From contig JBQOSB010000002.1 of NCBI GenBank assembly GCA_052171275.1, positions 1-7,916 on the forward strand: a stretch of 7,916 nt of DNA, given 5' to 3'. The stretch comes from Arsenophonus sp052171275 (GTDB taxonomy: Bacteria; Pseudomonadota; Gammaproteobacteria; Enterobacterales; Enterobacteriaceae). This document shows positions 1 through 7,223 of the stretch, piece by piece. Numbering within the stretch: position 1 is the first letter of the stretch; every line of letters starts with the position of its first letter. A program made the translations under genes and the position numbers. The notes beneath the pieces are model-generated. The model saw only the letters and a list, made by a program, of their open reading frames with translations, made no database searches and was not told the DNA's origin.

Positions 1-121
1 AGTTGATCTTAGAGTAACTGATTTAAAACACTACAAAAAATTTAAATATTTTAATAATCAATTTATTAAACGATCAATATCTAAAATTATTGAAAAAACA
101 GAGTTTAATAGTATAAAAATG
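1..121. repeat. Terminal redundancy, left copy (identical to 7796-7916)
   Basis: These 121 bases are the same as the last 121 of the window, in the same orientation, and lie inside the rep reading frame. Rep reads through without interruption when one copy is removed and the ends joined. This marks a circular molecule of 7795 bp rather than a biological repeat. Confidence 0.95.
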
Positions 122-190
122 GAAGTGATAAAAAGAATAAAAAGACGAGCAATAGAAGTTAGAATTAAATATGAATATAATAATTATTAA
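1..190 (+). CDS. Rep_3-family replication initiator, C-terminal part (continues from 7224-7916 across the circular join)
   Basis: This is the 3' end of the plasmid initiator gene that starts at 7224. Base 1 is the third base of a codon. Bases 2-187 encode residues V192-Y253 and the stop is TAA at 188-190. Bases 1-121 duplicate 7796-7916, so the coding sequence is continuous once the window is closed into a circle. The full protein is 253 residues. This part holds the second half of the C-terminal winged helix, including a segment beginning FKYFNNQF (205-212) that matches the usual Rep_3 pattern of an aromatic residue, Asn and then a helix before an 'EINEKTD'-like stretch, seen here as KIIEKTEF. 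The tail is rich in Lys and Arg (KRIKRR at 235-240), as expected for the domain that contacts iteron DNA. A stem-loop begins 6 bases after the stop. Confidence 0.9.
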   Translation, partial: VDLRVTDLKHYKKFKYFNNQFIKRSISKIIEKTEFNSIKMEVIKRIKRRAIEVRIKYEYNNY

Positions 191-195
191 ATTCC

Positions 196-235
196 TTAAC
201 TTATATTAATTAAGTTAAATACTATAAAAATAGTA
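196..235 (+). terminator. Tandem stem-loops after rep, possible terminator
   Basis: Six bases after the rep stop, TTAACTTA (196-203) pairs with TAAGTTAA (211-218) over a 7-base loop. A second hairpin follows at once, TACTAT (220-225) with ATAGTA (230-235) over AAAA. The position directly behind the gene suggests transcription termination or 3'-end protection of the mRNA. There is no strong U-tract, and the stems hold one G-C pair each. Confidence 0.4.
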
Positions 236-283
236 GTTAGAATAAGATATTTAAAATCAAATATTATATTAATGAAAATAAGT

Positions 284-342
284 TTGTTAATTACAACACA
301 TAATCTGTTGTTCTTGACAATTATTAATATATAGGATTTAAT
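284..342 (+). promoter_or_regulatory. Orphan promoter-like sequence with an operator-like palindrome
   Basis: An exact -35 consensus TTGACA (314-319) is followed after 17 bases by TTTAAT (337-342, one mismatch to TATAAT). Immediately upstream, ACAACA (293-298) and TGTTGT (306-311) form a 6-bp inverted repeat with a 7-base loop, and a further TGTT lies at 284-287. No open reading frame follows, so it may be a remnant, drive a small RNA, or be chance. Confidence 0.25.
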
Positions 343-2057
343 TATTAAAATTAACATTAGTGTATATAATAATAATCGTAATTATAATGATCTTATGTCA
401 TATAAAATATAAAATGTATATAATATTTAAATTAATATATTAAGTATTATATAAATAAATATAAAATATCATATTAGTTTACTTTTTTGAATTCTTAATT
501 AAAAATAATTTTAAATATATGATATGTCTTAAAAGACAACTATAAGAAAGGTATTTCAAATAGATAAAATATTAAATATAAAATATTTTAATATCTTTAC
601 TAAAATATTAAAAGTATTATTAAAGTAATGATGAACTATATTATTAGATAATATGCAGAACATAAATATAATATTTATGTTATTTTAATATTTTTTATAT
701 TATTTTTTAACATAATCTATAAAGTTAACTATTATTTAATAATAATATTTATGTATTTTATATTTTTATGTTGTAAAAAATAAATAAATTCATTATAATA
801 TTTTTTAGCTAATTAATTTTACCAATTATTTTTTATATTATTATGTTATTAAAAACACGGTTACTATGAATTTTAAAATATTTTATATATATTATTAAAT
901 GTATTTATAAAATTTTAGACTAATTTAATTATCTTTTCTAATTTTTTATATATAATTAATAATTAATTTGATTAAATGTTGTTAATTAATTTTAACACTT
1001 AATATAATTAAAGTATAAATAATGATTTATATTTTTTATTAAAATTATTTAAATACATTTATTTTTAAAATATTACTCTTATTAGTATTTTTATATTTAA
1101 TTCATAAATAATATTAACATATAAAAATATTATAATGATTTATTTCATTACATAATATAAAATCTTAAAGTTAAAAATGAAGATCATAATATATAAAGTA
1201 TAATTTAAAGATTTAATAATATAATAATGTAATAATATAGTTCATGTTAAAATAAAAAATATTTATTATATAAAATATTTTATAATAAGGAGACACTAAT
1301 ATAAATTTAATAAATATTAATTTAAGTAAAAATATTTATTTGTTTTCAGGTTAAAAATTAGAAATAATTAATTTATAAATAATAATCATTATTTAATTTA
1401 ATAAATACTTTTTATTTTATCATTATATGTGAAAATTATAGTTTATTTATAATAAAAATAAATAAATATAAAAACACTATTTTTTAAATAATATATGGGT
1501 TGGTTATTATTTTAATAATGAAATATATTTTACAATAATAATATATTTAATTAAAAATAAAGAATTTATCTTATAAGAAAGAGTTTGTTAATTCAATTAT
1601 AAAAAAAATAAAAATGAAATTTTATATTTTATTATAATTAAAATTAATATCTATTAATAATTCTGATGAAAAATATTTTAAATAAAATAAAATAAGAACA
1701 TTATTTTATTGATGAAATTATAATTATATTTATATTATTGTATATTTAAAAATAAATCTTAATTTAATTAATATAATAATCTTTATCTAAAAGATGATTA
1801 ATTTTAATTTAATTAAATAAACATTAAAAAGTATAAATAAAATATTATTTATATAATTTTATATAGAACATCATAAATAAAGTTAAATTTAATAAAATAC
1901 GAATATGTATTATTTTTGGATTTATTTTACATAATTAAAATATATAAATAATAGAATATGAAAAGAAAGTACTAAAAAAAATAATAATATGTAATTAATT
2001 ATTAAAAATATAAGAGAAAAAATGATATCTAATAACATTAAATAAAAGAATAATATA

Positions 2058-2091
2058 ATATCTAGATTTTTTATGTAAAAAATCTAGATAT
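2058..2091. repeat. 34-base palindrome with 16-bp arms
   Basis: The arms at 2058-2073 and 2076-2091 are perfect inverse complements around a central TG. Each contains TCTAGA followed by a run of T or A toward the centre. It lies 284 bases downstream of the CtlX-like gene. It could be a bidirectional transcription or replication terminator, a cruciform, or a protein-binding site. Unlike the many A/T hairpins around it, its arms keep G-C pairs. It does not resemble the dif/Xer consensus that I know. Confidence 0.6.
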
Positions 2092-2311
2092 AAATATATA
2101 TGAGAGATAATTAATTATTTCAAAAATAATTGATATATATAATTCATACAAATATAATATACTAATTCATATAAATTGCAAATTTAATTTTAAAGTGTGC
2201 TTTAAAATATAAATTAAAATATAAAATATTATATTAAATTAATTTGAAGATACATAAAAAATATTTATTTATATTTTCTATAAAATAAAAATAAAATAAT
2301 AGATAAACATA

Positions 2312-2336
2312 AAAATAAAATTACTAATTTTATTTT
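2312..2336 (-). terminator. Possible A/T-only stem-loop downstream of the CtlX-like gene
   Basis: Two perfect 12-base arms (2312-2323 and 2325-2336) flank a single base, 38 bases past the stop codon of the minus-strand gene. Read on the minus strand a short T-run follows. It is placed where a terminator is expected, but the stem is entirely A-T and the loop too tight to form without opening some pairs. Chance is a serious alternative in this composition. Confidence 0.25.
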
Positions 2337-2374
2337 ATTTAATAAAACAAATAATAATTTTATTATGGTATATA

Positions 2375-3355
2375 TTAAAAAATTTCAGCTAACATACAAC
2401 GCGCGCTACCACCACCAACAGTTTCAATATTTTTAATGTTAACTGGAATTAAATCCCCAAATTTCATCAAAATATTACGTTGTTCTGAAGTAAATGAATT
2501 ATAAGCTGATTCAGACATAATGATCTTTGTTTTTCCATTTTTTGCTCTTACTTCTAAAATATTTCCAGCCATATTTTTAACTTGTTCTAATGTAATTGGA
2601 ATAATTTCTTTATGAGTTTCATCTAATTGTTTTAATAATATCTCACGTTCTTTATTATTAGAAATACTATCTAAAGCAATAACAGCAAAATTAGAACCAA
2701 CACTCATCATAACGTTTGTATGATAGATAAGTCTATTATTTTCATCAACACTATGAAAAATAATTGGTTTATAATTCATCTTTTTAGCAAAAATATTAAC
2801 CATATTGAGATTTGTTCTTGGTGATATAGCAGCGTAAGCAATATGATTTTCTCTATCCAAAACTAGACTACCAGTTCCTTCTAAGAACATTAATTTATTT
2901 ACATATGGAGAAAAATCAATTATTTTATTTATATTTATCCCTTCTTTTCTTAATAAATTTATTAAATTATTTGATTGAAGTTCAAGTCTTCTATTTTTTG
3001 TAAACATAGGATATACAATAAGGGTTTTTTCGTTAGATTTTTCTGTAGAATGTATTGAGAACCAATTATTTGGGAAGATTGAATCAGGTGTTTCTACATT
3101 TTGTTTGCTTTGCATAACAATAACGCGTATAGAATTATTTCTTAATTTATTAACCATAGAATTAAATTCTTCTAATGCAACATTATTTGATATATTTATA
3201 TCTTTTTGAAATAAATTATTTTTGGCAGTTTCTTTATTGAATTTAAAATTATTTGGAGATATCATAAGTAATGTATCTGTAGTTTGTTGTGCAAAAACTA
3301 TTCCAAACAGAGAACTTAAAATCAGAAATACAATTAAAACATTTTTTATAGACAT
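2375..3355 (-). CDS. Exported CtlX-like hydrolase (arginine deiminase / dimethylargininase superfamily)
   Basis: This is a complete 326-residue protein and the only cargo gene on the plasmid. It belongs to the guanidine-modifying (amidinotransferase-fold) superfamily, closest by recall to proteins labelled 'citrulline utilization hydrolase CtlX' or 'arginine deiminase-related'. Expected substrates are arginine, citrulline or methylarginine-type compounds, but the exact reaction is not shown. Visible family motifs are MISPNNFKFN (31-40), FPNNWFS (94-100), LEGTGSLVLDR (158-168), ISPRTN (177-182), YHTNVMMSVG (211-220), GNILEV (264-269) and GGGSARCMLAEIF to the C-terminus. The likely catalytic set is Cys320 (the only cysteine in the protein), His212, Glu159 and a residue in FPNNW. 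Residues 1-22 form a clean signal peptide: a short Lys-containing n-region, the hydrophobic stretch VLIVFLILSSLFGIVF, and a VFA cleavage motif before QQ. There is no lipobox Cys. Start M1 is preferred over M31 because AAGGAAAAG precedes M1, whereas nothing like it precedes M31. Export to the periplasm or beyond is unusual for this normally cytosolic family. Confidence 0.88.
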   Translation of the reverse strand: MSIKNVLIVFLILSSLFGIVFAQQTTDTLLMISPNNFKFNKETAKNNLFQKDINISNNVALEEFNSMVNKLRNNSIRVIVMQSKQNVETPDSIFPNNWFSIHSTEKSNEKTLIVYPMFTKNRRLELQSNNLINLLRKEGININKIIDFSPYVNKLMFLEGTGSLVLDRENHIAYAAISPRTNLNMVNIFAKKMNYKPIIFHSVDENNRLIYHTNVMMSVGSNFAVIALDSISNNKEREILLKQLDETHKEIIPITLEQVKNMAGNILEVRAKNGKTKIIMSESAYNSFTSEQRNILMKFGDLIPVNIKNIETVGGGSARCMLAEIF

Positions 3356-3418
3356 AGCTTTTTCTTTTCCTTTTTAATCAAAGTAAGCATTATTAATAAT
3401 TTTTTAATTAATTGTCAT
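3356..3418 (-). promoter_or_regulatory. Promoter and ribosome binding site of the CtlX-like gene
   Basis: Read on the minus strand, ATGACA (3413-3418, one mismatch to the -35 consensus) is followed after 18 bases by AATAAT (3389-3394, one mismatch to the -10 consensus). Transcription would start near 3382, giving a leader of about 27 bases. Within it AAGGAAAAG, with its GGA core at 3368-3370, lies about 12 bases before the ATG, which is slightly long for a Shine-Dalgarno spacing. The promoter match is only moderate evidence in such AT-rich DNA, where -10-like words are everywhere. The -35 word and the G-containing ribosome site stand out more. Confidence 0.45.
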
Positions 3419-4256
3419 TTTATATTTAAATATAAAATTCAGAAATTAAAAAAATAAATAGGAAAGTATAAATTCATTATTTTTATAATTTAAAATTACT
3501 TTTTAAAATAAAATGAAGTATAATATCTTTTTAGTTATATAAGTTCAACATATATTATCTTTTAACTGTATAAAATTATATATTATATATTATTCTTTAC
3601 TTAAATTTAATTTAACGTCAAATATTAGTATATTTAATTATATTGAAATTTGAAATTTTTTTAATTTGAAATATAAATGATTAACTTATTATATTTGGTT
3701 ATTAATTATGAAAGAATTTAATATTTAATTATTTTAAATTAAATTGTTTATTTAAAAATAAATAATTTATGATAGAAATGAAATAAATATACTCTTAATG
3801 TTAATTAATAATATAATATGAAATACATAAATTATTTATATTAATATTAATTTGAGTATTTAACATTTTTATTTTTTTATATGTATAATTTAATTACTTC
3901 ATATTTTTACTAAATAAATTTATAATATATTAAAATAATTAATATATCTTTATATATTTACTTTCTTTTTAAGAAAATAGATATTTTATAATCTAAATTA
4001 AGATTCAGAATTTATTTGTATAATATATAATATCTTTATTAATGAGTTTAAAGATTTATTTAATTAACGTAATGATTTATTTTTCATTGATACAAAAATA
4101 GTTAAATTTCTATACTTTTTGTTATAATATTAATTTTTAAAAAAATTTTATTAATAAATATGTTATTTCTTTTTTTGGTGAAATTATAAAAACTATTATA
4201 TAATATTTTATATTTTATTTATTTAATAATCAAATATTAAATAAATTATTTAATAA

Positions 4257-4281
4257 TAAAAAACTTCATTGTGGTTTTTTA
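4257..4281. terminator. Weak terminator-like hairpin in gene-free DNA
   Basis: TAAAAAAC (4257-4264) pairs with GTTTTTTA (4274-4281) over a 9-base loop. The T-run inside the 3' arm gives it the look of a weak intrinsic terminator on the plus strand. No gene ends nearby, so it may be a relic or chance. Confidence 0.2.
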
Positions 4282-6085
4282 AAAAAAAATTAAATATATT
4301 TTATCAAAAAAAATAAATAATTTATATTAATAACATATTATATTATAAAAAATATATACTATATATTTTTATCATTATATAATATAACTATTATTGCGAT
4401 ATGAATCTCATTTAGTTAAAGCATAAATAATCTATTGTATTAAAAATAATTCAATATTAAATTTTAAATTTCATAAAGAATCTTTTAAATAAATAAGTAT
4501 CAATAAAACTTATAATAAACTATTATATGTTATAAATAAATATAATTATTATTTATTTTTAACTTTTTTTTAAAAAAATTTCAAAAAGCTAATATTAAAT
4601 AAACGTTATATAACACAATATTTAATCGATATCTATAAAATATAAAAGAAAGTTACTAACTTTTTTAATTTTTTAAATTGAATTTACATTATTTATTGAT
4701 GATAAAATAAATATTATAATATAAAATTTAATTTGATATAGAAAAATAATTAAAATAATATTAGATTTTTTTATATTTATATTTAATAAATAAAATTTAA
4801 ATTTAAAATAAAAACACATTTATTTTAAAAAGAACTCTTTATTAAAATTTCTAAAAAAGTAATTTTATTTTAATTATTATTATAAATTATTCATTTCCTC
4901 TATCTTAAAAAAATATTAGTAAAACAAAATGAGTAATATTTTAAAAATATTAAAACAATATTTTAATTTATATATTTTAATAAGAAAAACTCATTCCATT
5001 ATCATTTAAACTTTCATAATTTATATTAAAGTTAATAAAGTAATATTAAATTACATCTTTATAAAATGAATATTATTATTTATTTTGTTATTTACTAATG
5101 CTTATTCAATTATAATTTTATATTATAAAATCTTTTTTTATAATAGCTTTAAATAAAATAAAGTATTCTTATTTTATAATTATTATATAGTTATTTAAAT
5201 ATTATTTGCGATATTATAATTATAATTAATTATTAAATAAATATTTAAAATTAATTATTTCTTATAAATAAAATAGTTTTTAATATAATAATTTAGTATA
5301 TTTTATCACATATATTAAATATTATCAAATTTATATTATAAATAAATATATTGTTTTTAAAATTTTACTTTTGTTAAATAAAATATTATTTATAAAAAAA
5401 AGGTCTTTAATAAAAAGATAAATTAAAAATTATATAATATATAAATCTTAATTTATAAACAATTATTAAATATTTTAAAGTTGTTATTATAGTTAATATA
5501 TAATCATAAAATATAAAAATATTAGATTTATATTATTAACATTATTTAAATTAAAATAAATAATTATTTTTTAAAATTAATAAATTCTATAAATAATCAA
5601 CTTTAATAAATAAAATAAATAAATTTATAGATATAAAAAATTTAATAAAGTAATAAATAATTATTATTTTATATAATTATATTATTTAAATTAAAGTAAA
5701 TAAATTAATTATAGATATTTAATTAACTGTATTAAAATTAAAAATAAAATATTAAAAGTAATTATTAATAAATATAATTTTAAAAAATAAAATAAAATAT
5801 ATGAAAAGTAAAAGTTTTAATTTATTAAATTTTTAATATTTTTATTTAATTTTTATTTTATTAAAATAAATAATATAATATTTTTATATAATTTTAAATT
5901 TAAATTTAATAATATTAAAGATTTATTTATATAATATAAAATTCCATATTTGAATTATAAAGAATTAAATAAAGATAACATAAAAAATCAATTAATAAAA
6001 GAAGTTTAATAATAAAATATTAAGATATGTATTTAAGATTATATTTAAAATAAAAATATATATTCATATAAAGAATTATTTCTTA

Positions 6086-6139
6086 TATATATTATATATT
6101 ATATATTATATATTATATATTATATATTATATATTATAT
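6086..6139. repeat. Heptamer tandem repeat (TATATAT), 7 full copies plus 5 bases
   Basis: The 7-base unit TATATAT repeats exactly from 6086 to 6134, with a partial copy to 6139 where G6140 breaks it. It is a simple-sequence array, probably made by replication slippage, and its copy number may vary or be uncertain in the assembly. It lies about 20 bases before the hairpin that marks the change in base composition. Confidence 0.9.
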
Positions 6140-6159
6140 GTTATAATTGATATCATATT

Positions 6160-6195
6160 AATGATTAAAAGATAAATTGATTTTTTTTAATCATT
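6160..6195 (-). terminator. 11-bp stem-loop at a composition boundary, possible terminator
   Basis: AATGATTAAAA (6160-6170) pairs perfectly with TTTTAATCATT (6185-6195) around a 14-base loop; a G-T and an A-T pair could extend the stem inward. It lies exactly where nearly pure A/T DNA gives way to a pyrimidine-rich, somewhat G+C-richer block. If that block once held a minus-strand gene, this hairpin sits where its terminator would be. Confidence 0.35.
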
Positions 6196-6372
6196 TTTAT
6201 AGACGGATTTTATTCTAAAAAATCATGAAAATTTTTATTGAAGTAAAAAAAATATACTTTTATCAATATTTGAAATCTCAAAATATTTTAATTTTAAATT
6301 AATGTGACAATTCTGTTACTTTTTTCTATATCTATTTATCTAAATTTTTTGTCTTTAATGACAGTATTTTTA

Positions 6373-6787
6373 TTAAAAAATATCGTCCTTTTTTTGTGTA
6401 TAATTTATATTTTTTGATCTATATATTTTATCAAATTATCATTTTAAAACTTTTCGAGTAAAACATTTATATTTTCGTTTTATTTCTATTTTTATTTGTT
6501 TGCTTTCATCTTTAATTCACTTATTATATTTCGAAATAACTTTTTAAGTGCCTATAATGCTCTGTAAGGCATTTTCTTCAATTAAGTTAAAATCCCATCC
6601 AATTAATTTTTATAATCTCTAAGAATCGTTTTTATGAGTTTTTAATTAATTTTAAATATTGTTGTAACAAAGTCAAAATACTCCGGTAATAAAAATATTT
6701 GTAATTAAATTGTAATAAGTATTTTGTATTAAGAAGTTTTGTTAAAAAATAAACATATTCCAAAAAAAAATTCTGTAGTGAAAAAGA
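6373..6787 (-). pseudogene. Possible remains of a decayed minus-strand gene, family not recognised
   Basis: On the minus strand, 6787 down to 6635 is open for 51 codons without a usable ATG (text includes RSILTLLQQYLKLIKNS). After one stop the same frame gives KRFLEIIKINW. A shift by one base near 6600 then continues as GWDFNLIEENALQSIIGT, followed by stops separated by stretches such as IKDESKQIKIEIKRKYK. The minus strand is purine-rich and richer in G+C codons (GCC, CAG, GGC, GAG) than neighbouring DNA, as decayed coding sequence would be. Stops are fewer than expected for this composition, but a 50-codon open run alone is not rare by chance. I recognise no family. Confidence 0.3.
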
Positions 6788-6880
6788 TTATTTTAATAAT
6801 TAAAAGAAAGAAGAAAAAAGTTATTTCTAACGCATCTTGGAAATTAATAAATTTTTAACTACAAATTTATCAATTAAAAG

Positions 6881-6889
6881 TTATCAACA
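6881..6889 (+). promoter_or_regulatory. DnaA-box-like site at the replication origin
   Basis: TTATCAACA differs at one position from the enterobacterial DnaA box TTATCCACA. A weaker relative, TTATCAATT, lies at 6867-6875. Iteron plasmids with Rep_3 initiators commonly carry DnaA boxes beside the iterons. Here the boxes lie about 110 bases upstream of the first iteron with AT-rich DNA in between, a normal origin arrangement. Confidence 0.55.
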
Positions 6890-6936
6890 GGCAATTTACC
6901 TTAAAAAAAACTTCTTTTTTTAACTTATTTTAACTT

Positions 6937-6959
6937 CAAAAAACTTAGGGAGTTTTTTG
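6937..6959. other. Stem-loop inside the origin
   Basis: Perfect 9-base arms CAAAAAACT (6937-6945) and AGTTTTTTG (6951-6959) enclose the loop TAGGG. It lies between the opening region and the iterons. It could act as a transcription stop protecting the origin, or as a structural element of it. There is no T-tract after the stem on the plus strand, so it is not a standard intrinsic terminator. The G-rich loop is notable in DNA this poor in G. Confidence 0.5.
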
Positions 6960-7001
6960 GGTGATTTAAAAAAAACTTTAAAATAAATAACTTAATACTC
7001 T

Positions 7002-7140
7002 AAAGGTCTTCAGATATGCCGTGAAAGGTCTTCAGATATGCCGTGAAAGGTCTTCAGATATGCCGTGAAAGGTCTTCAGATATGCCGTGAAGGTCTTCAG
7101 ATATGCCGTGAAAGGTCTTCAGATATGCCGTGAAGGTCTT
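7002..7140 (+). repeat. Iteron array: six full 22-bp direct repeats plus a partial seventh
   Basis: Each unit begins AAAGGTCTTC and ends ATATGCCGTG, with AG between them. Units lie at 7002-7023, 7024-7045, 7046-7067, 7068-7089, 7090-7110 and 7111-7132. The fifth is 21 bases because it lacks one A at its start. A seventh is cut to AAGGTCTT (7133-7140). All other bases are identical between units. The length of about two DNA turns places each Rep-binding site on the same face. The array ends 83 bases before the rep start codon. It is far richer in G+C than its flanks, as expected for sites held by Rep binding. In this family iterons serve both initiation and copy-number control through Rep pairing ('handcuffing'). 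Confidence 0.95.
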
Positions 7141-7157
7141 TTATTTAAAATATAATA

Positions 7158-7200
7158 TTGAACACCATTAAGGTTAGTTATAGTCTTGATTTATTCTGAA
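7158..7200 (+). promoter_or_regulatory. Tentative rep promoter with a possible Rep-operator half site
   Basis: TTGAAC (7158-7163) and TATAGT (7179-7184) resemble -35 and -10 boxes but are only 15 bases apart, shorter than the usual 17. Downstream, TCTGAA (7195-7200) is the inverse complement of the iteron core TTCAGA. Rep_3 proteins often repress their own gene by binding inverted half-iterons at its promoter, so this could be such an operator. A six-base match is weak support. Confidence 0.3.
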
Positions 7201-7223
7201 ATATGTGCTGGTAAAATGGTTTT

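Larger units (their letters stand above)
191..2374. other. 2.2-kb gene-free, extremely AT-rich region
   Basis: All frames on both strands are broken by frequent stops and no protein family is recognisable. G and C are rare and scattered. The only structures worth marking are the stem-loops after rep, the promoter-like sequence at 284-342, the palindrome at 2058-2091 and the A/T stem-loop at 2312-2336. No tRNA-like or rRNA-like sequence was seen. It is probably fully decayed former coding sequence or spacer under strong A/T mutation bias. Confidence 0.8.
3419..6159. other. 2.7-kb gene-free, almost pure A/T region
   Basis: No gene, tRNA or known element is recognisable between the CtlX-like promoter and the hairpin at 6160. 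Stops are dense in all six frames. Composition reaches the extreme at 5815-5919, which holds no G or C at all. Minor structures are a hairpin at 4257-4281, an isolated iteron-like half site at 5399-5407 and the heptamer repeat at 6086-6139. Confidence 0.8.
6840..7223 (+). other. Plasmid replication origin (iteron type)
   Basis: This is the probable origin, inferred from the order of its parts: DnaA-like boxes (6867-6889); an AT-rich stretch with two direct copies of TTTTAACTT spaced 10 bases apart (6918-6926 and 6928-6936) and a related TTTTAACT at 6853-6860, suited to strand opening; a stem-loop (6937-6959); the iteron array (7002-7140); and the rep promoter region leading to rep at 7224. 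The outer limits are approximate. This order is typical of iteron-regulated theta-replicating plasmids. Confidence 0.75.

Noticed and set aside
1..121. Terminal direct repeats as ends of a linear element or transposon
   Set aside because: The repeats are direct, lie inside the rep frame, and closing the circle restores one intact gene, so a sequence overlap explains them fully.
521..563. Degenerate iteron-like words GATATG and AAAGGT with TTCA nearby
   Set aside because: Spacing does not match the 22-base unit and several mismatches or insertions are needed; a chance match is more likely.
2375..3265. Start of the CtlX-like protein at M31, giving a cytosolic enzyme
   Set aside because: No Shine-Dalgarno sequence precedes M31, whereas AAGGAAAAG and a promoter-like sequence precede M1, and residues 1-22 form a well-shaped signal peptide rather than random translated spacer.
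3419..6159. Numerous long A/T hairpins and TATAAT-like words
   Set aside because: In DNA with almost no G or C these arise constantly by chance; only those with G-C pairs, a boundary position or a gene next to them were kept.
6778..6858. 26-codon plus-strand ORF with a GTG start and a Lys-rich product
   Set aside because: It has no clear ribosome binding site, simple Lys/Ile-rich content and a length easily met by chance; it also overlaps the edge of the possible minus-strand remnant.
7002..7140. Direct repeats that could be mistaken for a CRISPR array
   Set aside because: The units abut with no spacers, no cas genes exist, and the position before a Rep_3 gene marks them as iterons.
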